Shown here one piece after another: positions 1 to 10,066 of a stretch of 57,002 bases of DNA. Source of the stretch: SAR324 cluster bacterium REDSEA-S27_B3 (GTDB taxonomy: Bacteria > SAR324 > NAC60-12); assembly GCA_001627865.1 (NCBI GenBank), contig LUQO01000077.1:1-57002 (forward strand), written 5' to 3'. Made by a program: the position numbers and the translations under genes. The notes below the pieces were generated by a model. The model did no database searches, was not told the DNA's origin, and worked only from the letters and a program-made list of their open reading frames with translations. Positions within the stretch are counted from its first letter, which is position 1. Every line of letters begins with the position of its first letter.

Positions 1-398
1 TCTAGTGTAAATGTCTTGTTTGAATTTGAACTTAATGGTTCTGAGGACATTCTTACGCAATTACTAAAGTTATCAGAAGAAACCCTTATAGTTCCTGCAC
101 AGAATGTGTCGGATGTGCTAGTTGTGACATAACTGGGCTCCATTGCCTCAGAGAAGGTCACTGTGATGTTGTCAGTAATTGATACCGAACTTTGGTTGTC
201 AGTCGGTGAGATTGATGAGACTGTTGGTGCTGTTGAATCAGTAAGTGTTGTAGTGGTGTTATCACTACTGGTGCTTGAGTTGTCAGTTGAAGTAGTACTA
301 TTGTTAGAGGATTTATCAGTATCCTCTTCATCACCACCACATGAGATAATGGCGAAACTAAAAAGGGAAATTAGAAAAATGTGTAAAAACCTGCCCAT
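1..398 (-). CDS. Ig-like domain lipoprotein, N-terminal part (cut by window edge)
   Basis: Open frame running off the left edge; 132 codons are visible. It starts at ATG 398-396 behind a GAGGGA ribosome site. Residues 1-20 form a lipoprotein signal (hydrophobic FLHIFLISLFSFAIISC, lipobox IISC, Cys20). A Ser/Thr/Asn/Asp-rich linker follows, about residues 22-55. Then comes a segment with the pattern PTVSSISPTDNQSSV and ITVTFSEAMEP, typical of SbsA-type Ig-like domains (Ig_5 family). The protein is therefore probably exported and anchored to a membrane by lipid, with Ig-like modules further on. Function is unknown, and the C-terminal part lies outside the window. Confidence 0.75.
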   Translation of the reverse strand, partial: MGRFLHIFLISLFSFAIISCGGDEEDTDKSSNNSTTSTDNSSTSSDNTTTTLTDSTAPTVSSISPTDNQSSVSITDNITVTFSEAMEPSYVTTSTSDTFCAGTIRVSSDNFSNCVRMSSEPLSSNSNKTFTL

Positions 399-933
399 CT
401 TTTCCCTCGATTAGTAACGAAAGAAGAAGGTTTAAAGAATTACATTTCCAACATTTTACAAATAGATTATCGAATCAATCCGATATAATTGCGCATAGTA
501 GACCTTATTTCATGTATGTCAATACTTTTATCCAATTTAGAGGAGGGATTTTACTTGGAGGGTGTCTGACTGTGAAGAATTAGTGATCCTTATCTTATCC
601 TTTTATTTTCCAAAATCAATTTCAAAGAATATATTTCTTATTTCTTCTGGATAGGAGGAGGGATTTTATGCGCTTCAATTTAATACTTATTGAACCAAGA
701 AATTAAGTAGAAAATAGGTTTATATGTTCGATTGCACGATTATCGTACATATATTTTTTCTATTAATAGAAGTGCTATTGCTGAAAAAAGTGACTAAATC
801 ATGCATCCTGGATCAGTTATAAATCACAGTTGTTTTAGAGCTAAAATTGTACCATTACACTTGTACCATTGGTACATTGTACCATTGAAATTAATCCTTT
901 TATTTCAGTGTATTATATAGGGTATTAGGGGGG
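399..933. other. AT-rich intergenic region with short repeats
   Basis: About 535 bases without a convincing gene. It holds two copies of AGGAGGGATTTTA near 541 and 656. The second sits just upstream of a possible 12-codon ORF (ATG 668, stop 704-706), too short to call. TTGTACCATT occurs three times in direct orientation at 847-856, 861-870 and 877-886. The left lipoprotein promoter must lie here. The region also abuts the 3' end of a tRNA gene, a common place for island boundaries, but no integrase or att copy was seen. Confidence 0.5.
847..886. repeat. Three direct TTGTACCATT repeats
   Basis: TTGTACCATT appears at 847-856, 861-870 and 877-886. Start-to-start spacing is 14 and 16 bases. The centre (862-874) is also a near palindrome, GTACCATTGGTAC. 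The arrangement resembles an iteron or operator cluster. No regulator gene is adjacent, so function is unknown. Confidence 0.6.
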
Positions 934-1009
934 TGGTGGAGACGAGGGGGATCGAACCCCTTACCTCAACGCTGCCAGCGTTGCGCTCTACCAGATGAGC
1001 TACGTCCCC
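934..1009 (-). tRNA. tRNA-Ala (anticodon GGC)
   Basis: The minus strand folds as a complete 76-base cloverleaf. The acceptor stem is GGGGACG/CGTCTCC and the D stem GCTC/GAGC. The anticodon stem is CAACG/CGTTG with loop CTGGCAG, giving anticodon GGC. The T stem is AGGGG/CCCCT with TTCGATC in the loop. The 3' ACCA is encoded. Confidence 0.97.
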
Positions 1010-1129
1010 ATGAGCAGTGACAGGCCTTTCGGCCAGGTTTTTCCAGCTGACACTCCAGTTTAATAACGATAATTTTGGTAAGGAATATCAGGAACTGGAA
1101 GGCACGGTGTGGAAATGGTTGTTTTAAGG

Positions 1130-1205
1130 TGGCGTCCCCAAGGGGAGTCGAACCCCTGTTGCCGCCGTGAAAGGGCGGAGTCCTAGGCCTCTAGACGATG
1201 GGGAC
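1130..1205 (-). tRNA. tRNA-Glu (anticodon TTC)
   Basis: The minus strand gives a 76-base cloverleaf. The acceptor stem is GTCCCCA/TGGGGAC. The anticodon stem is CCGCC/GGCGG with loop CTTTCAC (anticodon TTC). The T stem is AGGGG/CCCCT and the 3' GCCA is encoded. It lies 120 bases upstream of tRNA-Ala on the same strand, so the pair is probably co-transcribed, downstream of uvrC. Confidence 0.97.
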
Positions 1206-1275
1206 AAGCAACCCAATATTCTATTATTGATTACATTTTTTGTCAAAATGTTTTTATAAGGATTCAAAAAGTATT

Positions 1276-3168
1276 TTATTGATTGAGGTGACTCTGAATT
1301 TCCATGGCAAGTTTTTCCGGAATTCCCGGAACCTGCAGAATTTCATCCGTAGATGCCTGCTTCAGGCCGGTTAAGCTTCCGAAGTGATTCAGCAGAATTC
1401 GCCGGCGCTTGGGGCCGATTCCGGGGACATCATCAATTTTGGAATGCAGAGTATGCTTGCGTTTGAGCTTGCGCTGAAACTCTATGGCGAAGCGGTGCGA
1501 TTCGTCCCGGATGTTTTGCAGAAAATACAGCACATCAGAATCACGGCGCATGCGGATTTCATTTTTCTGGTTCGGTTTTACCACATATTCATAATCCACA
1601 TTCTGTCCGCGGCTTCGTCCCCTTTTGCGTTCAGAACGTCCTTTTGCCAGTCCAATCAGGTCAACCTTATTCAAGATTTTAAGTTCTTCCAGCACTTTGG
1701 CCGCGATATTTATCTGCCCCTTTCCACCGTCAATCAAGATCAAATCCGGAAGCGTGCCGGCCTCTGCAAGTACGCGGCTATAGCGGCGGGTAAGAACTTC
1801 CTTCATGGCCGCAAAATCATCTGAAGCGGAAATGCTGGTGATTTTATATTTGCGGTAATCCTGGTTTGAGGGCGAATTATTTTTCCAGCAAACCATTGAG
1901 GCAACCGTCATTGTTCCGGAAAGGTGCGAAATGTCAAAAGCCTCCACCACCGTTGGCAGCCGCTTCAATTTTATTTCGTACTTTACATGCTTGAGGATAT
2001 CCTTGTTTTTTACGTAACGCCGGCGCTTCTCGGAAAGATTAACCTTGGCGTTGTTGTAGGCCATTGTAACCAATTCCTTTTTTCGGCCTTTTCGTGGACA
2101 GACAACATAAACACGATGCCGGGATTTTTTATTCAGCGCCTCCTCAAGCAGTTTTTTGTCCGAATACTCAAAGGGCAGTAGAATTTCACGGGGAACAATT
2201 GAACCTTCCGGCATGTAAATCCGGTGCAGCGCCTGTCCCAGCAGATTGTCATCTGATGCTTCATTGCTGTCCTCAAAAAAGAAAAAATCTGTCCCCAGCA
2301 GCCTGCCGTTGCGGATGAACAAAACCTGCACTCCTGTGGAATCGGATTCACGGAAAAGATTGAATACATCCTGATCCTTGCCCTGCACCTCAAGCACCAT
2401 CTGTCTTTCAAAAATGCGGCGCGTGGCCTGAATCTGATCGCGGTACTGCGCTGATTTTTCGAATTCAAGTTTTTCAGAGGACTGTTTCATTTTCTGCTCA
2501 AGTTCCTTCAGCAGTTCCTTGTCGTGTCCCTTGAGGAACAACCTGACCTGCCGCACAATTTTGGCGTATTCTTCCACGGGGACAACACCCCTGCAAGGAG
2601 CAAGACAGCGTTTCATCTGGAAGTTCAGGCAGGGCCGGTAAGTCCTTGTGCCGTCCAGTTTCATTTTGCTGGTACGCAGCGGGAAAGATGTCATCACCGC
2701 TTTCAGAACCTGTCTTGCGTCCTTCACTGAAGGATACGGACCATAATACTCAGATTTGGCGTCGATCTTTTCGCGCACCAGCATCAGGCGCGGATACATT
2801 TCTCCAACAGTCAGTTTGCAGTACGGATATGATTTCCCGTCTTTCATATCCACGTTATAGCGCGGATGATGCCTCTTGATCAGCTGCTCCTCAAGAATCA
2901 GCGCCTCTGCTTCGGTGTCTGTGACAATCAGGGAAAAATCATGAATGCGGGAGGTCATCAGCCTGATCCGCAAATTGTGCTTGGCGGAACTGTTGAAATA
3001 GGAACGGACGCGGTTGCGGATGGATTTTGATTTACCGATATAGAGGATGCTGTCCTGATCATCCTTGAAAAGATAAACTCCTGGCTGGTTTGGCAGGTGG
3101 GAGAGTTTTTCTCGTGCCGGAGAAATGGCTCCGCCACTTTTTCCGGAATGGCGGGTTTCATTACTCAT
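1276..3168 (-). CDS. uvrC: Excinuclease ABC subunit C
   Basis: 630 residues, close to the family's usual 600-620. UvrC makes the 3' and 5' incisions around bulky lesions in nucleotide excision repair, together with UvrA and UvrB. The N-terminus has the GIY-YIG nuclease (PGVYLF, then ILYIGKSKSIRNRVRSYF, about residues 28-60). A UVR motif region (about 200-240) contacts UvrB. The C-terminal RNase H-like nuclease shows FDISHLSGT and LILIDGGKGQ, and tandem helix-hairpin-helix motifs end the protein (IDDVPGIGPKRRR, ILQVPGIPE). It sits 4 bases after the DsbA-like gene, so the two are probably one operon. Confidence 0.97.
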   Translation of the reverse strand: MSNETRHSGKSGGAISPAREKLSHLPNQPGVYLFKDDQDSILYIGKSKSIRNRVRSYFNSSAKHNLRIRLMTSRIHDFSLIVTDTEAEALILEEQLIKRHHPRYNVDMKDGKSYPYCKLTVGEMYPRLMLVREKIDAKSEYYGPYPSVKDARQVLKAVMTSFPLRTSKMKLDGTRTYRPCLNFQMKRCLAPCRGVVPVEEYAKIVRQVRLFLKGHDKELLKELEQKMKQSSEKLEFEKSAQYRDQIQATRRIFERQMVLEVQGKDQDVFNLFRESDSTGVQVLFIRNGRLLGTDFFFFEDSNEASDDNLLGQALHRIYMPEGSIVPREILLPFEYSDKKLLEEALNKKSRHRVYVVCPRKGRKKELVTMAYNNAKVNLSEKRRRYVKNKDILKHVKYEIKLKRLPTVVEAFDISHLSGTMTVASMVCWKNNSPSNQDYRKYKITSISASDDFAAMKEVLTRRYSRVLAEAGTLPDLILIDGGKGQINIAAKVLEELKILNKVDLIGLAKGRSERKRGRSRGQNVDYEYVVKPNQKNEIRMRRDSDVLYFLQNIRDESHRFAIEFQRKLKRKHTLHSKIDDVPGIGPKRRRILLNHFGSLTGLKQASTDEILQVPGIPEKLAMEIQSHLNQ

Positions 3169-3172
3169 GAAA

Positions 3173-3793
3173 TTACTGCTTCAGGTCTTCTATTGTTTCC
3201 GGAACTTTTTTTACAAATCCGGCCATTGATCCGTAGGGGCCGATGTCCATTTTCAAAGCCTGCTGGATGACCACGGTAGGTGTTCCGGACACGCCGTAAA
3301 TTGCCGCTTTCCTTTCGCCGTCCCTGATCTGCCGGTTGACCCATTTACTGTTTTTTTCTTTCTGGAATTCCTTGCTGATTCCCAGTGAGCGCGCAAGGTA
3401 GTTGGTGATTCCGGGGTCAAATACATTCACTCCGTGGATGAAGCTGGCCTTGAAAAGTTCATCCTTGATCAAATCGCCCTTGCCGATTTTTTTTGCTACA
3501 TAATACAGACGCAGTGGGGAATCATCCTGTCCGCGGAACACAATGGGAATATCAATGAATTCGACTTTGTCGGCCATTTTCTTGCGAAAGTCTTTTGAGG
3601 CCTTATGCAGATTGTTGCAGTGGGGACAGCCGAAATTCATGAATTCCTCAAACACAACTTTGTTTACACTGTTCGCCGCGGGTGTTTTACCAACCAGCTT
3701 GTAATGACCGCGGATGGTTCCTTTTGCATTCAGTGAAAATGAAAAAACGAGTACGAGGATCAGTAGTAATAATTTTGAGGTAATTTTTCTCAT
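3173..3793 (-). CDS. DsbA-like thiol oxidoreductase
   Basis: 206 residues with an N-terminal signal sequence (about 1-24, KLLLLILVLVFSFSLNA). A thioredoxin-fold active site CPHC lies at 56-59 in FMNFGCPHCN, and a cis-proline loop GTPT at 170-173. The CPHC dipeptide and the helical insertion (about 90-150) match DsbA-type periplasmic oxidases that introduce disulfides into secreted proteins. A VKOR-like membrane protein at 26297-26707 could be its re-oxidising partner (inference). The gene is directly upstream of uvrC with a 4-base gap, an unusual pairing that suggests co-transcription rather than shared function. Confidence 0.88.
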   Translation of the reverse strand: MRKITSKLLLLILVLVFSFSLNAKGTIRGHYKLVGKTPAANSVNKVVFEEFMNFGCPHCNNLHKASKDFRKKMADKVEFIDIPIVFRGQDDSPLRLYYVAKKIGKGDLIKDELFKASFIHGVNVFDPGITNYLARSLGISKEFQKEKNSKWVNRQIRDGERKAAIYGVSGTPTVVIQQALKMDIGPYGSMAGFVKKVPETIEDLKQ

Positions 3794-3847
3794 ATTATGT
3801 GTTTTGTTGAGTTGTAATTAAAGATGCGTATGTGAAAACTTGTCATT

Positions 3848-3885
3848 CCCCCTCACCTAAATCAGAGTTGATTTAGGTGAGGGGG
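3848..3885. repeat. Perfect 17-bp hairpin
   Basis: CCCCCTCACCTAAATCA (3848-3864) is followed by a 4-base loop GAGT and its exact reverse complement (3869-3885). There is no T tract on either side, so it is not a standard intrinsic terminator. It may be a REP or BIME element that stabilises transcript ends. Confidence 0.85.
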
Positions 3886-3932
3886 ATTCCAGGGGGTGTG
3901 CCCGTAAAACGTGTTGCTAAACAGAGCGTTGT

Positions 3933-4121
3933 CTGGATCCCAGAACAAGTCCGGGATGACATTGTGTTTTATCCCCGATCAAGTCGAAGATGATAAAAGT
4001 GTTTTAAAACACTCCCGTAAAAACGTTGTCATTCTCGCGCACGCGGGAATCCAGGAATGTGCTCGCGAATCCTGTTTCCATACAGGGTTTTATCTGGATC
4101 CCGGATCAAGTCCGGGATAAC
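3933..4121. repeat. Cluster of three REP-like palindromes
   Basis: Three related units share the flanks TGGATCC or GTCATT and short GC-rich dyads: 3933-3961 (ATCCCAGAACAAGTCCGGGAT), 4028-4055 (ATTCTCGCGCACGCGGGAAT) and 4095-4121 (ATCCCGGA/TCCGGGAT with loop TCAAG). The same ATTCCCGC type recurs at 7646-7720. They look like dispersed non-coding repeats of the genome. Confidence 0.75.
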
Positions 4122-4196
4122 ATTGTGATTTTCCCCGGTCAATCTGGTGATTACAACGTTGCAGCAATTTTGACTTAATCACCGAATCAGCATTTA

Positions 4197-4940
4197 TTAT
4201 AAATCACCCCACAAAAACTGCAATATGGAGACAGCGCTGACCGCGGCAGTTTCTGATCTGAGAATCCTGGGGCCAAGGTAAACCCGGCGAAATCCTGAAT
4301 GTTCTGCCAGCGTCACCTCATCCTGATGAAATCCTCCTTCCGGACCAATCAGCAGACGATGATGTTTTATTAAATCATCTCCGGATTTGCCGAGCTTTTT
4401 CCATGAAACAGCATCAGCTTCCTCCGGTGAGAGCACCCATGAGTTTGGGCATTCCGGAAGTGTCTCAAGCGCTGCTGCTAAATCCGGATGTATTTGTATT
4501 TCAGGTGGATGCTGCCTTCCGCATTGTTTTGAGGCCTCTAAAACAATGCGCTGCCAGCGCGTGAGATGGTGCTCCTGTTGGGAGGTGCGGAATGAATTTG
4601 GAGAAAAAGCGCCATAAAATAAATCAAGCCGGCTCACACCAAGTTCAGTGGTTTTCTGCAGAATGAAATCCATTGCCTTTTGTTTGGGCAGCGCCTGAAG
4701 AATTTCCAGGCGCAGTGAAGAAGGAGCAGGGATCGCTGCAGATTTTTGCGGGACAAAAATCAGGGCGTTGCGATCAAAACTTTTCAACAATGCATCAAAA
4801 CGCTGACCTTTCTGATCCTGAATCAGGAAGCAGTCTCCGGGACGAAGACGGCGGGATTTGATGATATGACGGGATTCTTCACCTTTGAGTTCGTACTGCT
4901 GGCCGGGATTCAGTACTCCATCAAAAATGAAATACGACAT
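4197..4940 (-). CDS. rsmE: 16S rRNA m3U1498 methyltransferase
   Basis: 247 residues, family length about 243. RsmE methylates N3 of U1498 in 16S rRNA using SAM. An N-terminal PUA-like domain (about 1-70, GEESRHIIKSRRLRPGD) is followed by a SPOUT methyltransferase with a trefoil knot. Diagnostic motifs are the ALPKQKAMDFILQKTTELGV helix, LLIGPEGGF and YLGPRILRSETAA near the C-terminus. It lies 9 bases after clpA on the same strand, so clpS-clpA-rsmE is probably one transcript. Confidence 0.95.
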   Translation of the reverse strand: MSYFIFDGVLNPGQQYELKGEESRHIIKSRRLRPGDCFLIQDQKGQRFDALLKSFDRNALIFVPQKSAAIPAPSSLRLEILQALPKQKAMDFILQKTTELGVSRLDLFYGAFSPNSFRTSQQEHHLTRWQRIVLEASKQCGRQHPPEIQIHPDLAAALETLPECPNSWVLSPEEADAVSWKKLGKSGDDLIKHHRLLIGPEGGFHQDEVTLAEHSGFRRVYLGPRILRSETAAVSAVSILQFLWGDL

Positions 4941-4949
4941 GTTTTGTGA

Positions 4950-7199
<2,250 letters not shown>

Positions 7200-7208
7200 A
7201 ACCGAGAC

Positions 7209-7517
7209 TCAGTTTTCTTCCATTGTTGCCAGCAGTGGAAATTCATATTGCTCCGCCAGACTATGCACTGTTTCCACTTTGGTTTCTGCCACCTCGTAAC
7301 TGAACGATCCGCATATCCCGATCCCGTTATTATGTACATGCAGCATGATCCTCGTTGCTTCACTCAGGCTTTTACTGAACACTGTTTCCAGCACAAAAAC
7401 TACAAACTCCATTGTGGTATAATTGTCATTATGCAGCAGTACTTTGTAACTTTGCGGAGGTTTAAGCTTTTTCCGTGATTTCGCCTTAACCTGTTCATCA
7501 TAATCAATATCACTCAT
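7209..7517 (-). CDS. clpS: ATP-dependent Clp protease adaptor ClpS
   Basis: 102 residues. ClpS delivers N-degron substrates to ClpA. The family core is visible: [21 protein letters not shown], then [20 protein letters not shown] and the Cys/Gly-rich [13 protein letters not shown]. The flexible N-terminus (1-20, rich in Lys) is as expected. It is directly upstream of clpA on the same strand. Confidence 0.96.
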   Translation of the reverse strand: MSDIDYDEQVKAKSRKKLKPPQSYKVLLHNDNYTTMEFVVFVLETVFSKSLSEATRIMLHVHNNGIGICGSFSYEVAETKVETVHSLAEQYEFPLLATMEEN

Positions 7518-7645
7518 GATTCTTCTCCGTTGAACAAGCTCTATGGATCAAACAAAATCGGTTCAGGGCTATTGTATCCTACAAATTACTATTAACTCAG
7601 CTATGTGCTTCAGGTTAATGCTTACTTGCTGAATTACTACACAGA

Positions 7646-7722
7646 TGTCATTCCCGCGAAAGCGGGAATCCATTATTCTATTCACCTACATGTTCCTGGA
7701 TTCCAGCTTTCGCGGGAATGAT
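7646..7722. repeat. Inverted pair of REP-like palindromes
   Basis: The unit at 7646-7672 contains ATTCCCGC/GCGGGAAT with loop GAAA. A second, slightly diverged copy lies at 7697-7722 in opposite orientation (ATTCCAGCTTTCGCGGGAAT). Together they form a BIME-like unit in the 275-base gap between clpS and the serine acetyltransferase. The rest of the gap must hold the clpS promoter. Confidence 0.8.
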
Positions 7723-7792
7723 ACATGAGGTTGTTAGTTTGATTTTTAACGTTTTTATCTACTTAGTCAATTCGTTTTTGCAAAACTTTATT

Positions 7793-8710
7793 CTAACTTG
7801 CCTTCACTCTTTCTTCCTGCACGGAATCAGCATCTTTCAAAAAGACACGGCTGCGCGGCGGGATGCTGTGCGTCAGCCAGACATTACCTCCTACAATTGA
7901 ACCTTCTCCAACCACCACATTACCCAGTATTGTAGCGCCTGCATATACTATCACATTGTTTTCAATTGTAGGATGCCGTTTCAGGTCAGGGTTAGCCAGT
8001 GAGTGCTGCGGACTCAGCGCGCCTAATGTCACACCTTGATAAAGACGCACCTGATCCTTGATGACGGCGGTTTCGCCGATTACAATTCCGGTGCCGTGAT
8101 CAATCATCAGGCCCCTGCCGATTGATACTCCCGGATGAATGTCAATTCCGGTTTTTGAGTGTATGTGTTCAGTCATGATTCGAGGGATCAGCGGTACGCC
8201 TCTCTGGTGCAAAAAATGCGCAATTCTGTACACGCTTACCGCCTGAAGTCCCGGATAGGCAAGCACAATTTCGCGTTTGCTTACGGAAGCAGGATCGCCG
8301 CGAAGAATTGCATCTACATCCTCTGACAGAATTTCACGCAGTTCCGGAATGTATTCCAGTAATTCAAAAGCAATGTTTTCAACCTGAGCTCCAAATTCCG
8401 GTTTCTCCTGACAGCGCTCTCCTTCCAGAGAAGCCTTCCAGCAAAGCACAAGTTCAATGGCTTCCTTTAGACGATAGAAAATAGAAACAGTCTGCTGGCC
8501 GACAAGATGGGGCAAGTTGAGATTATCAAAGGACTCCTGCCGGATCAATCCCGGAAACAGCAGCACCTGTATGTCTTCGGTTAAGGTGACAATGTTTTCC
8601 TTTGCCGGAATATCCATAGTGCCGATATGTTCTATATCCGGATGTTCGTTATATGAGACCATCAATGCATCGATGGCTTTTTGCAGCCTTTTTCCTTGTT
8701 CTTTAGACAT
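7793..8710 (-). CDS. cysE: Serine O-acetyltransferase
   Basis: 305 residues. It transfers acetyl from acetyl-CoA to serine, the first step of cysteine synthesis. An alpha-helical N-terminal region (about 1-165) precedes a left-handed beta-helix of hexapeptide repeats (about 185-290). The family signatures TGIDIHPG, GRGLMIDHGTGIVIGE and GATILGNVVVGEGSIVGG include the conserved active-site His and Asp. The N-terminus is longer than in E. coli CysE and resembles the longer EpsC/SatA type found in anaerobes and Bacteroidetes. It stands alone, divergent from pyrE; no cysK is adjacent. Confidence 0.93.
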   Translation of the reverse strand: MSKEQGKRLQKAIDALMVSYNEHPDIEHIGTMDIPAKENIVTLTEDIQVLLFPGLIRQESFDNLNLPHLVGQQTVSIFYRLKEAIELVLCWKASLEGERCQEKPEFGAQVENIAFELLEYIPELREILSEDVDAILRGDPASVSKREIVLAYPGLQAVSVYRIAHFLHQRGVPLIPRIMTEHIHSKTGIDIHPGVSIGRGLMIDHGTGIVIGETAVIKDQVRLYQGVTLGALSPQHSLANPDLKRHPTIENNVIVYAGATILGNVVVGEGSIVGGNVWLTHSIPPRSRVFLKDADSVQEERVKAS

Positions 8711-8841
8711 CTTTTGTTTCCTTGTTTTCCAGTTATTTGTCCGGAACCATTTGATTGAAGTATAAAATGATCCGGGATTGAGTTGCTATAAACTTACTGA
8801 TATGCTTTCAAACATATCCCATAATACAGTGCTTAAGTCAA

Positions 8842-9513
8842 ATGCAAAACTATAAAAAAGAATTTGCTAAATTCCTTGTACGCGCCGAGGCGCTTCAATT
8901 TGGGGAGTTCACACTGAAAAGCGGACGTGTCTCGCCATACTTTTTCAACTCCTCAAAATTTAACACCGGTCCTCTGATTGAGGAACTTGGTCAATACTAT
9001 GCTTCCGCTATCAAGCAGAATCTTCCGGACTGCAGTCTGGTTTTTGGACCCGCCTACAAGGGAATTCCTTTATGTGTGACAGCGGCGGCAGCGCTTTCAA
9101 AAATACTGAACCGGAATATTGGTTATTTCTTTAATCGTAAAGAAACAAAAACACACGGTGATCAGGGAACCCTTGTGGGGCAGCTGCCACTGCAGGATGA
9201 CAAAGTAGTCATGGTTGATGACGTCATCACAGATGGATTAACCAAGATCGAGTCTGTCTCACTGATTCGCGAAATCTGCCAGGTCGAATTTTCCGGAGTG
9301 CTGGTGTCGCTTGACCGGATGGAAAGCAATTCCCAGGGCAGTGACGCGATTGCTGAATTTCAGCAAAAAACAGGTGTTCCTGTCTGGTCAATCATCACGA
9401 TCCGTGAAGTTTGTGACTACCTGAAAAACAGAGTTGTGAACGGAACAGTCGCGCTTGATGAACCCACTTTTCTGAAAATTGACCATTATCTCAAAGAGCA
9501 CAGTATCCGCTAA
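8842..9513 (+). CDS. pyrE: Orotate phosphoribosyltransferase
   Basis: 223 residues. It joins orotate to PRPP to make OMP in pyrimidine synthesis. It has the N-terminal FGEFTLKSGRVSPYFFNSS motif, a flexible loop FFNRKETKTHGDQG with the catalytic Lys residues, and the PRPP-binding motif VVMVDDVITDGLT. It is divergent from the serine acetyltransferase with 131 bases between, which must contain both promoters. No clear Shine-Dalgarno precedes the ATG. Confidence 0.96.
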   Translation: MQNYKKEFAKFLVRAEALQFGEFTLKSGRVSPYFFNSSKFNTGPLIEELGQYYASAIKQNLPDCSLVFGPAYKGIPLCVTAAAALSKILNRNIGYFFNRKETKTHGDQGTLVGQLPLQDDKVVMVDDVITDGLTKIESVSLIREICQVEFSGVLVSLDRMESNSQGSDAIAEFQQKTGVPVWSIITIREVCDYLKNRVVNGTVALDEPTFLKIDHYLKEHSIR

Positions 9514-9626
9514 ATGTGAATAGTAAAAACCGGGAATGAAAAACAAGGTCGTTATTTTGACTTATTACGACTTCATAAAAATAAAGGTGACATTTCTTCA
9601 AGCTGAACTGTTTTTATAACACAATC

Positions 9627-10064
9627 ATGCAAAAAGCACAAGAATCTAAACGAAGCATTCAGCGCGCGAAGGTTTCGTGGGAGCAGTCCAAAGAGGATCT
9701 GGAGATGGCCAAATCGATGATAAAAACAAATCCGGACACCAGTTGTCTGCTGAGCAGTCAGGCGGCAATCAATGCTTTCAGTTCAATCCTGCAGGCGCAC
9801 GGTCATTTTCAGCTGCCGGCTTACTCTTCCATGGAAATGCTCAATCACTGCAGTCCTGTTGCTCCTCAGGTTGAGCAGACACGTTCTCAATGTGCTGTGC
9901 TTGACAGCGCCTTAAATCGTGATTTGCTGGGACACACCACTCCAAAAAATATTCAGTTCACTCCGGCTTTTGCCAGGACTTCTTATGAGGCAAGCAGGAA
10001 TATTTTAAAAATTATCAAAACATACTGGCAGGAAAACAAGCAGCTTTTTTTGCGTCTTGATTGA
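9627..10064 (+). CDS. HEPN-like domain protein
   Basis: 145 residues, all helical in appearance. The segment VSWEQSKEDLEMAKSMIKTN, then LLSSQAAINAFSSILQAHG (residues 17-60), has the helix pair seen in HEPN proteins. R98-DLLG-H103 fits the HEPN Rx4-6H ribonuclease motif. Overall similarity is weak, so the fold assignment is tentative. The stop codon (10062-10064) lies 2 bases before the ATG of the NUDIX gene, so translation is probably coupled. No nucleotidyltransferase partner (MNT) is adjacent, so a classical HEPN/MNT toxin-antitoxin pair is not supported. Confidence 0.7.
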   Translation: MQKAQESKRSIQRAKVSWEQSKEDLEMAKSMIKTNPDTSCLLSSQAAINAFSSILQAHGHFQLPAYSSMEMLNHCSPVAPQVEQTRSQCAVLDSALNRDLLGHTTPKNIQFTPAFARTSYEASRNILKIIKTYWQENKQLFLRLD

Positions 10065-10066
10065 TT

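Larger units (their letters stand above)
3794..4196. other. Intergenic REP-rich region
   Basis: About 400 bases downstream of rsmE and upstream of the DsbA-like gene. It contains one strong hairpin and three short REP-like palindromes, listed separately. The 69-codon frame at 3911-4120 runs straight through these palindromes and is not considered a gene. Confidence 0.7.

Noticed and set aside
847-886. CRISPR-like array
   Set aside because: Repeats are only 10 bases, spacers are 4-6 bases and there are no cas genes.
1384-2879. Several plus-strand frames inside uvrC
   Set aside because: Antisense shadows of a fully conserved gene with no family match.
10061-10066. TTG 10061 as the NUDIX start
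   Set aside because: It overlaps the upstream stop and adds two residues; the ATG at 10067 fits the normal layout.
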